DNA of 64,000 nucleotides. It comes from Globodera rostochiensis (Eukaryota > Nematoda > Chromadorea > Rhabditida > Heteroderidae). Made by a program: the position numbers and the translations under genes. The stretch spans positions 562,185-626,184 of the forward strand of contig JAEVLN010000018.1 in NCBI GenBank assembly GCA_018350325.1, given 5' to 3'. Every line of letters begins with the position of its first letter. The stretch's first letter is position 1. Below, in pieces: positions 45,727-56,075 of the stretch. A model generated the notes under the pieces. That model saw only the letters and a program-made list of their open reading frames with translations. It had not been told where the DNA came from and did not search any database.

Positions 45727-46851
45727 TCAATTGACAGAATTTGGATGAAATTTCTGTCGTTTAAATTGCTTTTTCCATTTATACAAAGTGAATCTTCCAA
45801 TTTTTAACATTTTGGCAATGTTTTCGTCACTAATTTTAGGAGTTTTGTCCTTAATTTCATAATAACGCTTCATCAATTTCTTTTGTTTGCTATAGGAGTG
45901 TTTATGTTTATGACGAGGTGCTGCTAAACAATGTTTATTATTTAAAAGAATATAATATAATCAAATAATAAATTTATACTCACTGGTTTGATTTTTCCAC
46001 CTACAAATTGTTCTAAAACTGAGGCCTAACTCTTTTGCAACAGTTTTATCTAATTCATTTTGAGAGTTTTTGATTCCGGCCCGCTTAAACTCGGCTTTCA
46101 TTTGATCAAATTTCTCTATTAAATGTTTACGTTCTTCTTTTTCTTTGAACATTTTTCGACTTAGGCCAAACTCTTTTTGCCATTTATATATTTTTTTGCG
46201 ACTGACATTTAAATGTTTAACAATTTTCTGCTCAATTTGAGTCCATTCTCTTGCTGAAAATTTTCCTTTTTGCTTAAATTGATCTTTTATTGCGTGGAAT
46301 TCGTCGATTATTTTACGTTTTTCGTTTGAAGTAATTTCTTGCATCAATTCGTTCGGTTCTTCATCGATTTTGGCATTATCAGAGTGATCAGACTCTGTGA
46401 GGGGAGGATTCTGATCAGTTGAATTGGGTTCAATTTGTCCAGAGTGATCAGACTCTGTGAGAGGAGAATTTTGATCAGTTGAATTGGGTTCAATTTGTCC
46501 AAGGTGATCAGACTCTGTGAGAGGAGAATTCTGATCAGCTGAATTGGGTTCAATTTGTCCAAGGTGATCAGACTCTGTGAGAGGAGAATTCTGATCAGCT
46601 GAATTGGGTTCAATTTGTCCAATTTGGGTGTTCTGCCGGTCGATTTGATGATGGACATTTTGTCCAAAGTTTGTTGGCGGCGGAGTTTTTAAATCTTCGG
46701 CTTCACCTTTGTCTAACCATTCTTCTACGAATAATTCGTCAAATGTTTGGAGTGGCAATTCTTCCAATTCCTCCAATTTTACGGATTCGGATTTGTCGGG
46801 TGAATTTGTTGCAAAAAATAAGATCAAAATTAAAATCCAAAACTGTTCCAT
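45727..46851 (-). CDS. Secreted protein with 60-bp tandem repeats and three HTH repeats (subfamily 2, 2 exons)
   Basis: Minus-strand exons 46851-45984 and 45920-45727 join in phase 1 at a GTGAGT donor and a TTTAGCAG acceptor (two AGs, three bases apart, either in frame). Signal peptide MEQFWILILILFFATNSPDK; acidic-aromatic motif TFDELFVEEWLDKGEAED. Four copies of a 20-residue unit (GQIEPNSADQNSPLTESDHL) come from an exact 60-bp array at about 46378-46617. Two long HTH repeats (IDEFHAIKDQFKQKGKFSAR, YKWQKEFGLSR; IEKFDQMKAEFKRAGIKNSQ, ICRWK) and one short repeat in exon 2 (KRYYEIKDKTPKISDENIAK, LYKWKKQF) follow. The stop comes earlier than in its paralogue, where the tail goes on as DGHFVEENAAANVQEID. 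Intact. The array looks freshly expanded. Likely exported. Confidence 0.8.
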
Positions 46852-48743
46852 TTCTGAATTTACCAATTAATTTTATAATTTTTAAATGGAAAATTCGATT
46901 GTAAAGATTAGTTAATAATTTTGTGTTTAGAATTTATCTGCAAAAATATTCTTAAATTTTAAAGAATAATAAATATTCACAAAATGAAATATAATAAAAT
47001 GATGAATTTTAGCCCAAATAAATTGTAGTCACTCAGAAATCAATAATGTTGGCGATCATTTTCAATTTTCTGCCAACCCTAAAGTATTGATCACAATTGG
47101 AGTTTCCGGTCTCTTCTATTAGAGACCGGATCTGGCGTTTAAAATAATAAAATATTAACAATTTTTAAGAAATTTATGTTTATTGGAGGCGCTTCTACAT
47201 CCAAAGTTTGTCAATAAGTCATCAGGAAATGTAAAAACATAATTTATTAAACAAATAAATAAAATTATTTGTTGAATGTTAAATTGTATTTGCTATTTCA
47301 TCAGATAACGGATGTATTCTTCACATGAAAAAAATTTGCAACGTTTTATTTTATTTGATTTTCATTTAAGCAATCTCTCCATAATAACGTACGTATTGCG
47401 TTGTCAACAATTCAAATATGTAATAAACATAATTTGATTAAAAATTCGCTTAAATTTATTACTTTGGAAATTATTTTGGATTTTAGAGCACAAAATGGCC
47501 AATTTAAACTAAAGCCGTGATTTGGCGTGATCCGTGATACTAATCCGTGATTTTGAAAAAATTTAATAAATAAAGAACCCTAAATTTTTTGAAATTATCT
47601 CGGTGAGATTCTCATTCCAATGTCATTCTGGGAAAAATCCAGACAGAAGCAGCAAAATTTTTATCATTTTTTGTTATGAAAATTGAGCAACATTCCGAAT
47701 TTGTTGGTTTTCAAAAATACAATTGCTCTCCGACCATTTTCGGAAAATTGCTCTCGGAAATAATTGTAAAATTCATCGGAACCACCAGTATTTTATTTTT
47801 TCTCATTGAGAGCAATTTTCCGGGTTGGAGAGAAATTTTCCGAGAGCAATTTTCCGAAAATGGTCGGAGAGCATTTACCAGAGAGCAATTTACTTAGACT
47901 CCCAGTGCATCATCGGAATTTTTTTTCAGATTCAACGATTTTGTTAAAAAAAATAGTTCAGGATTTTTTTGTAAAAGTATAAAACAACCTGAACATTTTT
48001 ATTAAATCACAACAACACAAGTTATATTGCCGGTGAGCAAAAGTGAAAAAGAATGTTGCACAAAATAAAATAAAATTACTAAGAGTTGGACGATTCAAGA
48101 AGAAAGTAACAAATCACACCCTAATTTTGGGTTCAATTTGACCATAACCGGGCTGCTAGATTAGATCGGGAAGAGAGATTAAGTTTGGTAGTCAGGGTCG
48201 GGATTAATCGTATTTTTGAGATGAAATTACGATTTTAATGAATTGGTACGAATTGGGTCGATTAAAACCCGGATTGGCATTCAAACGCCGGCATAATCCC
48301 TGCCGATTCAAAAAATAATGCCATTTTCGGACCCATTGATGTCATTAGAATGCCATTTCTTAGTGCCATTTTTCTCAAAGTTGAGTTGGCCTCCCTGAGC
48401 GAGACCGAAATCGGGAAAACCGTACTGTCTCCCCGCCCTTTAATAGTGCCTTGCCGCTAGCGTAGGGGAGTAGGGGCTAACTACAATTGAGTAATTAAGC
48501 GGATTTTGAGGTTGTCGAAAAGCGACGAATAATCAAAAATTATCAACCATTATTTATTCTCAATTTTTTTACAATTAATAAATATTTTATGAAAGATTTG
48601 CTTTTGAACGAATTATCTTGAGGAAACCAATATTACGCATTAGATTAATAAACATTGACTTTTTATGGATAAAAACTTGTTTTTAACTAAAGTTATTAAC
48701 ATTTTCAATAAATTTTAAAGAAATTCTTAAGGAATTGCAGGCA
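46852..48743. other. Intergenic between divergent HTH-repeat genes
   Basis: 46870-47130 aligns with the upstream regions at 42.7 and 56.2 kb. An inverted repeat at about 47710-47890 has GCTCTCCGACCATTTTCGGA on the left and its inverse on the right; a related patch lies at 14930-14990. From about 48600 the conserved upstream block of subfamily 1 begins (ATTAATAAACATTGAC ... AAATTCTTAAGGAATTGCAG). No other gene. Confidence 0.5.
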
Positions 48744-49718
48744 ATGAAATTTCGCCTATTAATTCTTATTTCATTTTTTGCAACATTTTTGATCAAAAAT
48801 GCTGAATCTGTGGGCCAAAGCGGAGAAGGACCAAAACTTTACAAATCATTTGATGAAATATTTGGAAAAGGATGGGATAATGAAAGTGATGATTCAAAAG
48901 ACTTGAACTGTCGTCATGTTAAAGAAGAAGTTCAAGACGGACAAGCTCCAAACACTTCTGATCAGAAAAATATTGATGAAATATTGAAACAGAAATTTGA
49001 TGAAATTTATGGGGAAAATTGGTCAGAAGACGAAAACAATTCAGCACAATCCCCGGATGATCTTGATCAGGAAAATTCTAAGAAACATTTGTCTGATCAA
49101 AATAACTCAACTGATCAATATGATAATGTTGATGAACAACAAAATGAGTCAAATGAATGTGAAAAAATTGAGTCTGATCAGCAAAAACGGGAAATTATCC
49201 AAAAATTCCGTGAAAAGAAAGTAGAAAGTAAGAAAAATCGAAAATATTCCAAAAATGAATGGGTTCAAATTGACAGAATAATATCAAAAGGTTTGGGTGT
49301 TGGCCGTTCAACAATTTACAGATGGATCAAAGAATTGGGTCTAAATCGAGAAACAAAGTCTAAATCAAAGTTTTCTGAGTTAGAAAAACGTAAAATTTTA
49401 AAACAATTTGATGAAATAAAAAGCAAATGTAAGAAGGCAAAATTCAAAAACAGTTCAATGCACGAACTCGATGATAAAATTGCAAAGAAATTAGGCGTAG
49501 GTGCCAGAACAATTTTTGAATGGAAACGCGTATTTGGCCTTACTGTCAGCAACAAAATTTCTGAAGCAACAAAAATTGGAATTTTGAAGAAATATGCCAA
49601 AATAAAAGGGAAAAATCCGAAAATGACTGATGCCGTTATTGCTGAAATGTTGAAGATTTCAATAGGAAGCCTAAATAATTGGAAAAAGGAATTTAGAGAA
49701 GAAATTAAGAACCTTTGA
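48744..49718 (+). CDS. Secreted protein with three HTH repeats (subfamily 1, 324 aa)
   Basis: ATG at 48744, three bases after the acceptor GGAATTGCAG that all subfamily-1 genes share, so the message is probably trans-spliced or has a 5'-UTR intron. Signal peptide MKFRLLILISFFATFLIKNA. The motif occurs twice: SFDEIFGKGWDNE and KFDEIYGENWSEDE. An acidic Asp-Gln-rich linker is followed by repeats at about 143-200 (long; QKFREKKVESKK...STIYRWIKELGL), 211-268 (long; KQFDEIKSKCKK...TIFEWKRVFGLT) and 273-324 (short; KKYAKIKGKNPKMTDAVIAE...SLNNWKKEF), ending EEIKNL. Uninterrupted single exon. Paralogues at 51999, 60831 and 63509. Exported DNA-binding effector is the inferred role. Confidence 0.85.
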   Translation: MKFRLLILISFFATFLIKNAESVGQSGEGPKLYKSFDEIFGKGWDNESDDSKDLNCRHVKEEVQDGQAPNTSDQKNIDEILKQKFDEIYGENWSEDENNSAQSPDDLDQENSKKHLSDQNNSTDQYDNVDEQQNESNECEKIESDQQKREIIQKFREKKVESKKNRKYSKNEWVQIDRIISKGLGVGRSTIYRWIKELGLNRETKSKSKFSELEKRKILKQFDEIKSKCKKAKFKNSSMHELDDKIAKKLGVGARTIFEWKRVFGLTVSNKISEATKIGILKKYAKIKGKNPKMTDAVIAEMLKISIGSLNNWKKEFREEIKNL

Positions 49719-49966
49719 AAATATACGGACGGCCCTTGACTCAACTCGAAGATGTTATTATTTGAGAATTGTTGTTATTTAGGGGTTGCATTTTTCGTTA
49801 TTTTGATTTTCTTAATAGAATTAGAGTAACAGAAATGTGAAAAATGCCTTAAATATTCGGGAGGGGTAATCCGAAGAAAAAAAAATCAAAGACATGTCTC
49901 TAGAAATACAAAAAACAAATAAGAAATCAAAGAAATGAAAAATGCAATCCCTAAATAACAAAAAAT

Positions 49967-50634
49967 TTAGAAATAATCCGAAATTTCTTCTTTAAATTCT
50001 TTTTTCCAATTAATTAGACTTCTTAATGATATGTTGAACATATCAGCAATAACGGCATCTGTCATTTTCGGATGATTCCCTTTTATTTTGGCATATTTCT
50101 TTAAAATTCCAATTTTTGTTTCATCAGAAATTTTTGCTGATAGAAAGGCCAAATTTGCGCTTCCATTCAATAATTGTAGCTCTACAAACGCCCCATTTTT
50201 TTGCAATTTTATCATCGAGTTCACGCATTGAAATGTTTTTGAGTTTTGCCTTCTTACATTTGCTTTTTATTTCATCAAATTGTTTTAAAATTTTCCGTTT
50301 TTCAAACTCAGAAAACTTTGACTTTGTTTCTCGACTTAGACCCAATTCTTTGCTCCATTTATAAATTGTTGAGCGACTTACACCCAAACCATTTGATATT
50401 TTGTTTTCAATTTGAACCCATTCTTTGGTTGAGTGTGAGCGTTTGTTTTTTTCCCGATAATTTTCTTTCATTTCACGGAATTTTTGAATAATTTCTCGTT
50501 TTTGCTGATCAGACTCAATTTTTTTACTTTTATTGGACTCATTTTGCTGTTCATCAACACTTTCATCTTGATCAGTTGAGTTATTTTGATCAGAAAAATG
50601 TTTCTTAGAATTTTCCTGATCAAGAAGCAAAGTG
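49967..50634 (-). pseudogene. 5'-truncated, frameshifted HTH-repeat copy
   Basis: On the minus strand similarity starts abruptly near 50634 (DQENSKKHFSDQNNSTDQDE) and lacks signal peptide and FDEI motifs. Two long repeats are open to about 50124; a frameshift around 50130-50150 moves the short repeat (KKYAKIKGNHPKMTDAVIAD) to another frame that ends at 49967. Immediately upstream the sequence switches to the repeat also seen at 63.2-63.35 kb (AAGCGAGAATAAACGGCTCT), so a repeat junction removed the 5' half. It lies convergent with the gene at 48744. Confidence 0.8.
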
Positions 50635-50639
50635 AAAAT

Positions 50640-51065
50640 TTAACCCAAAATATTAAATCCAAGAGCCGTTTATTCTCGCTTCTTTTAGAAGCATCAGTTC
50701 TGATTTTCTGATTATCAGAATTTCTAGTCATTTTGGGCACAAGAATTCTGTTTTCTGATTTTTTTTTGCAATCAGAATTCTGATAGCTGTCAATATTTTT
50801 TAGCATAACGCATAAATATTTATTAGAATGCCCAATTATTTCCTTTTTTAATTTTATTTGGCCTTGGCCTGTTTTTTGAAAACCAAACAGAATTTTCGTT
50901 CAAAACAAATTGTTTTATTTTTGTTTGTTCACTGGAGTAACAACATGTGCTTCTGTTAGCCGTTGGAAAAAAAATTGGAAGATATTTTTAGCAAAATTTG
51001 TGCTCTTTTCATTGTTCCCCTCACGTCTGCTGTTGGGGTTCAATCGATACACATATTAAAACGAA
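50640..51065 (-). repeat. Inverted partial copy of the 0.9-kb family-associated repeat
   Basis: The minus strand matches the central part of the direct repeats at 58472 and 61977 (CGATTGAACCCCAACAGCAG; GTGAGGGGAACAATGAAAAG; CCAAAATGACTAGAAAT). It then continues into sequence shared with 63170-63350. Confidence 0.75.
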
Positions 51066-51998
51066 TTCAAAAATGGGAAAAAAGCCTAATTCTCGAAAAA
51101 AAAGTAAAGAAAAAAATGCAAAAATTATGTTGCCGGATTTTCTCGCATTTTAATCAAAATTCTATAAAATTATGAACATTTTTCCTATAACACGAAAACA
51201 AATGTATTAAAATAATTTGAATTTTAATTGAAGGCGGAGTTTGACGACTACGTTCCCAAGCTGTACATTTTAGTAGTTTTGTTTATATATGATCTCCGAC
51301 GTGTCTGTCGCCAGTGTGTCGCGGTTTCATTTTTCTTCCGGTTCCCGTTCCAAATTCCAAAAATTTGTGAATGCGACCAAAAGTATTTTTAGGCATCAAT
51401 TACCTATGTATACGAATTTAATGGCAAAACTAATTAATGGATTTCTCAGCGTGTTTTGACTTGGTCCACAAACTCTGAATCGCATAGAAAACGTTACTAG
51501 AGGTGGAAGTTTGCGGTACCGATGACATCCCTGGTGCCGATAGGCGTCGCCGGAAAATTTTGGAGTTTGAATAAATTTGTTTAGAGATTTTCAACTAAAA
51601 TTTAAAAACGGTATATTGAAAATGCATAATGACAACCGTCAAATTTTTTGTGAATATTTCAAAGAATACTTAACAAATTAAATTTTTTAATAAAATTGAA
51701 AAATTTTCGTTGTCTGTTTTTCAATTCGACCATCCCTGGCGAGCATGCGACGACAAAATAAATTATTGTAAATGTTAGGCTAACATTATTTGTTTTAGAT
51801 TCAAAATAAAATAATATTGCCTGTAAATATATAATATTTTTGTCTAAAAAATTTTGGCATTGAACGATTTGATCTTTACAGGAAACTAATATAAAGCATT
51901 GAATTAATAATTAACATTTATTGACAGAAACCAGATTATTACTAAAATTATTAACATTTTCAATAAAATTTAAAGAAATTTTTAAGGAATTGCAGGCA
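51066..51998. other. Intergenic, ending in the conserved upstream block
   Basis: A degenerate GC hairpin repeat lies at about 51520-51555 (GGTGCCGATAGGCGTCGCCGG). From about 51855 to 51998 is the block shared with 60130-60281: GAACGATTTGATCTTTACAG, AACTAATATAAAGCATTGA, TATTAACATTTTCAATAAAA, GGAATTGCAGGCA. It probably contains the promoter (TATA-like AATATAAAG) and the 5' acceptor. Confidence 0.55.
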
Positions 51999-52931
51999 AT
52001 GAAAGTTTGGAAATTAATTATTATTTTATTCCTTGCAACAAATTTTATCAAAAATGCTAATTCTGTGGGCGAACGCGGACAAGGATCAAAACTTTACAAA
52101 ACATTTGATGAAATATTTGGAAAAGGCTGGGACGATGAAAGTAATGATTCAAAAGACTTGAACTGTCGTCATGTTAAAGAAGAAGTTCAAGACGGACAAG
52201 CTCCAAACACTTCTGATCAGAAAAATATTGATGAAATATTGAAACAGAAATTTGATGAAATTTATGATGAAAATTGGTCGGAAAACGAAAACAATTCAGC
52301 GCCAGATCAAGATGAGAGTGTTTATGAGCAGCAAAATGAGTCTAATAAAAAAATTGAGTCTGATCAGCAAAAACGAGAAATTATTCAAAAATTCCGTGAA
52401 ATGAAAGAAAATTATCGGGAAAAAAACAAACGCGCACACTCAGCCAATGAATGGAATCAAATTGAAAACAAAATATCAAATAGTTTGGGTGTAAGTCGCT
52501 CAACAATTTATAAATGGATCAAAGAATTGGGTCTAAAAAAAGAAACAAAATCAAAGTTTTCTGACCTCGAAAAAAGTGAAATTTTGAAACAATTTGAAAA
52601 GATAAAAAGCAAATGTAAAAAGGCAAAACTAAAAAATATTTCAATTCATGAACTCGATGAAAAAATAGCAAAAAAATTGGACGTTAGTGCCAGAACAATT
52701 TATAATTGGAAGCGCAAATTTGGCCTTTCTGTCAGCAACAAAATTTCTGATGCAACAAAAATTGAAATTTTGACGAAATATGCCAAAATAAAAGGGAAGA
52801 ATCCGAAAATGACAAATGCCGTTATTGCTGAAATGTTAAATATTTCAACAAAAAGCCTACGTATATGGAAAAAACATTTCAAGATGAAATTAAGAAGCTT
52901 TGAAAAATATACGGACTTTGTAGGCCTTTGA
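51999..52931 (+). CDS. Secreted protein with three HTH repeats (subfamily 1, 310 aa; altered C-terminus)
   Basis: Starts at 51999 after GGAATTGCAGGCA (the longer upstream frame has no conserved peptide). Signal peptide MKVWKLIIILFLATNFIKNA; motifs TFDEIFGKGWDDE and [14 protein letters not shown]. Repeat 1 (long) KFREMKENYREKNKRAHSAN...STIYKWIKELGL; repeat 2 (long) KQFEKIKSKCKKAKLKN...TIYNWKRKFGL; repeat 3 (short) TKYAKIKGKNPKMTNAVIAE...SLRIWKKHF. After KKHFK the frame departs from the family end (DEIKNL): one A fewer than the paralogues shifts translation into former 3' UTR and adds MKLRSFEKYTDFVGL. The HTH core is unaffected, so the gene may still work. Potential bipartite basic patches in each repeat. 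Confidence 0.82.
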   Translation: MKVWKLIIILFLATNFIKNANSVGERGQGSKLYKTFDEIFGKGWDDESNDSKDLNCRHVKEEVQDGQAPNTSDQKNIDEILKQKFDEIYDENWSENENNSAPDQDESVYEQQNESNKKIESDQQKREIIQKFREMKENYREKNKRAHSANEWNQIENKISNSLGVSRSTIYKWIKELGLKKETKSKFSDLEKSEILKQFEKIKSKCKKAKLKNISIHELDEKIAKKLDVSARTIYNWKRKFGLSVSNKISDATKIEILTKYAKIKGKNPKMTNAVIAEMLNISTKSLRIWKKHFKMKLRSFEKYTDFVGL

Positions 52932-53993
52932 CTCAGTCTTCGATTTATTTTTGTTCTTCTGATTACCCCTCCCGAATAATTAAGGCATTTTTCACATTTG
53001 AAGCAGAATGCTCAAAATTATATTTTTTTAAATCATTAACAAAAATGCAAATAAACGGAATCAACCCCAAAATCGACTATTTTTTTATATGACTGACCAA
53101 TTTTCTATTACCCAGTCGCTATACCCACCCTAGAGGAGGGTGTGGTTTGAAAGTTTCAAAAAAGTTATAATGTAAAATTGTCAAAAATCGGTGGTTTTTG
53201 TGTTTTTCTGATCATAACTTTTTAAACTAGGGTTGAGCTCCGAAAATATTTATGGCAGTATTTACAAATTTTTGGGATATTAATTTTTTGCTTTGCAAAA
53301 TTGAGTAAATTTTTATAAAAATGCAGAAAAATTAATCTTTTTTTACTTTTAAAGATGTCTTCTCCATTAAAAATTTAAAAGTTAGTGTTAATCTTTGATA
53401 AAAATAAATTTTCCCAAAGGGAGACCCTTTTGGGTCTTCATCGAAAATTTTTCTATTTAAATTCAGTTTGAAATGAACCCGGAAACTGCTGAAATGCTTA
53501 TTTTTCTCAACAAAACATTGCCCATAATTAATTATATTGGTTAAAAGTTTTGTTAATTTTAAATTGAATCAAAATTTTACAAAAAAAAAACCGAATAAAA
53601 TTGAAGACACCGGAAAATTGGTACCCAAGGGTTTTCGGAAAATTGGTTACCAAAATTGGTCACCAGAATATTTCAAGTTTTTTTTTTCGTTCTAACTTTT
53701 TTCAAACAACTCTAAAAGCTTAGCTTTCTTTTGAAAAAGCTTCTTCAGACTAAATGCTGTCAAATGGTATAAAAATCTACATATTCGGTAAACTTTTAAA
53801 AATGTTGTAAGCTGAAAAGTGGGTCGCTTCCAAGAAAACTCGAGCCCCTTTACGCAACTTTGTTTATACTAAGCCTAATTAGTTGCAATTAGTATCAATC
53901 AAAAGATCTCTTCGAGTTGAGTAACATAGCAAAGACAACTAATCTTTTAGAGTTGTTTGAAAAAAGTTAGAAACTCGAAATATCCACCAATTT

Positions 53994-54060
53994 TCCTTGG
54001 TGACCAATTTCCGAAAACCCTTGGTGACCAATTTCCGAAAACCCTTGGTGACCAATTTTC
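53994..54060. repeat. 25-bp tandem repeat
   Basis: Unit CCTTGGTGACCAATTTCCGA plus AAACC, about 2.5 copies; an inverse copy lies at about 53630-53665. Confidence 0.7.
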
Positions 54061-54156
54061 CGGTGACCGATTTTCCGGGACTCGGATCGGTTGATATTGT
54101 TATGATGCTTTTTTGTCTAAAACTCCAAAATTCAAATCCGGGGGCTTGGATTCCAA

Positions 54157-54728
54157 TAGAGCCCGGACTGGATCTGGATCCAGACCAGGATTTTTCCAGG
54201 ACTCCTGCTCCGGAATCCTGGTATTTTCGTCGAAGCACCAGGATCAGGATATCCTGGAAACCAGGATTTTTAATCCTGGTAAATCCTGATCCTGGTCATT
54301 TCCGAAATCCTGATCCTGATCCGGGAATTTTAGGCCAGGATCCTGATCCGGAATCCTGTACGGGTAATCGGACCAGGATTTTCTGTTATGTATTGGATTT
54401 AGGACCCAAAAGTTAACATAGGAGCTTGTGGTGTAGTGGTAGTTTTGGTGACTGGACTAAATCACCGATTATTTAAAAAAATCATAACTTTGTCCCTTTT
54501 TATTTTGTAAGAGTGGACCAATTTTTTAAAGAAATCTTGTTAACCTTCAAAAAATTTTCGTATTTTTAAAATAATCCTGATCCTGGTCTGGATCCTGGTC
54601 CCTCATCGAGGACCAGGATCAGGATATCCTGAAAACCAGGATTTTTAATCCTGGTAAATCCTGATCCTGTCATTTCCGAAATTCTGATCCTGATCCTGAT
54701 CCAGGTTTTTTCAAAATTCCGGGCTCTA
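54157..54728. mobile_element. Probable composite hAT-like element with GATCCTGG core
   Basis: Starts TAGAGCCCGGACTGGATCTG and ends AAATTCCGGGCTCTA. Both halves are dense in CAGGATCCTGATCCTGG words. The 8-bp flanks do not match well (GATTCCAA and GGTTTCAT), so it may be two elements or an old one. Confidence 0.6.
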
Positions 54729-55103
54729 GGTTTCATTGTGTTGAGAATAGGAGACTGGTAAAAAAATATCAGGAATCCGAAATTGAATTAGAATAAATGA
54801 TGATACTAAACAATTAGAGAATTAAAAAAAACTTATTCCCATATTAAAAGCTCCGATTTTGAGTGCCAATTAAACTATTTAAAAACGAAGTTAACCGGCA
54901 GTCTTATAACTTTCGTTTGAGAAAAAGTGAAAATTTATACTTATCCAAAATTAATCAGAAAAAACAAAAGAGGCCGGCCTTTTTTAATCAATTTCAATTA
55001 CGTAAATTGCAAATGAATTATAAACAAAGAAAGACTAAATTTTATATGACAAAAAATATTTTAAATGTCATATCCGTTTTTTTATAAATTATTGACCAAT
55101 CAT

Positions 55104-56075
55104 TCAATTACTTCCCGCGTTCGATTCATCAATTTCCTGAACATTTGCCGCGGCATTCTCTTCCACAAAATGTCCATCGACAGAATTTGGATGCAATTGC
55201 TGCCGTTTAAATTGCTGTTTCCAATTACACAGCGTGCGTGTTCCAATTTTTAACATTTTGGCAATGTTCCCGTCACTAATTTTAGGATTTTGGTCCTTAA
55301 TTTCATAATAACGTTTCATTAATTCCTTTTGTTTGCTGTGGCGGTGTTTATTTGCTGATGAAAATGAATTTTGAATTAATTTAAATAAATTAATAAATTT
55401 GAGCTCGAAATACTCACTGGTTTGGCCAAGTTTTCGTTTCCACTTATAAATTGTTACGAAACTGAGGCCCAACTCTTTTGCGACAGTTTTATCTAATTCA
55501 TTTTGCGAGTTTTTGAATCCTTCCCGCTTTAACTCGGCTTTCATTTGATCAAATTTCTCTACCAAATGTTTACGTTCTTCTTTTTCATAAAAAATTCTTC
55601 CACTTATGCCTAATTCTTTTTTCCATTTATATATTTTTTTGCGATTGACTTTTAAATGTTTAGCAATTTTGTTTTCAATATGAACCGATTCTTTTGCCGA
55701 ATACTTTCCTTTTTGCTTAAATTCTTCTTTAATTGCGTGGAATTTGTCGATTATTTTACGTTTTTCATTTGAAGTAATTTCTTCGCCAATTTTGGCATTC
55801 TCAGAGTGATCAGACTCTGTGAGAGGAGGATTCTGATCCATTGAATTGGGTTCAATTTGTCCAATTTGGGTGTTCTGTCGGTCGATTTGGTGATGGAAAT
55901 TTTGTCCAAAGTTTGTTGGCGGCGGCATTTTCAAATCTTCGGCTTCACCTTTGTACCACCAGCCTTCTCCAAATATTTCATCAAATGTTTTGAGCTCCAA
56001 TTTTACGGATTCGGATTTGTCGGGTGAATTTGTTGCAAAAAATAAGATCAAAATTAAAATCCAAAACTGTTCCAT
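55104..56075 (-). CDS. Secreted protein with three HTH repeats (subfamily 2)
   Basis: Minus-strand start at 56075: MEQFWILILILFFATNSPDK signal peptide, then TFDEIFGEGWWYKGEAED and a single GQIEPNSMDQ unit (paralogue 45727-46851 has four). Long repeats DKFHAIKEEFKQKGKYSAKE...IYKWKKELGI and EKFDQMKAELKREGFKNSQN...TIYKWKRKLG; short repeat KRYYEIKDQNPKISDGNIAK...TLCNWKQQF; tail HPNSVDGHFVEENAAANVQE. Between the second and third repeats lies a GTGAGT...TCATCAG intron (55417-55355) of exactly 63 bp without an in-frame stop, so spliced (302 aa) and unspliced (323 aa) products are both open. Comparison with the paralogue favours splicing. Confidence 0.83.
   Translation of the reverse strand: MEQFWILILILFFATNSPDKSESVKLELKTFDEIFGEGWWYKGEAEDLKMPPPTNFGQNFHHQIDRQNTQIGQIEPNSMDQNPPLTESDHSENAKIGEEITSNEKRKIIDKFHAIKEEFKQKGKYSAKESVHIENKIAKHLKVNRKKIYKWKKELGISGRIFYEKEERKHLVEKFDQMKAELKREGFKNSQNELDKTVAKELGLSFVTIYKWKRKLGQTSEYFELKFINLFKLIQNSFSSANKHRHSKQKELMKRYYEIKDQNPKISDGNIAKMLKIGTRTLCNWKQQFKRQQLHPNSVDGHFVEENAAANVQEIDESNAGSN

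Larger units (their letters stand above)
52932..55103. other. Intergenic repeat field
   Basis: The CCCACCCTAGAGGAGGGTG palindrome lies at about 53125. Inverted patches of GGTGACCAATTTCCGAAAAC occur (inverse at about 53630-53665, tandem at 53994-54060). Next comes a GATCCTGG-rich element (54157-54728), inside which a GTGGTGTAGTGGTAG tRNA-box-A-like stretch lies at 54427. About 54860-55100 matches the 3' flank of the 45.7-kb paralogue. No supported gene. Confidence 0.5.

Noticed and set aside
54420..54475. tRNA-like stretch GTGGTGTAGTGGTAG
   Set aside because: Box A resemblance only; no box B, no pairing acceptor or T arm.
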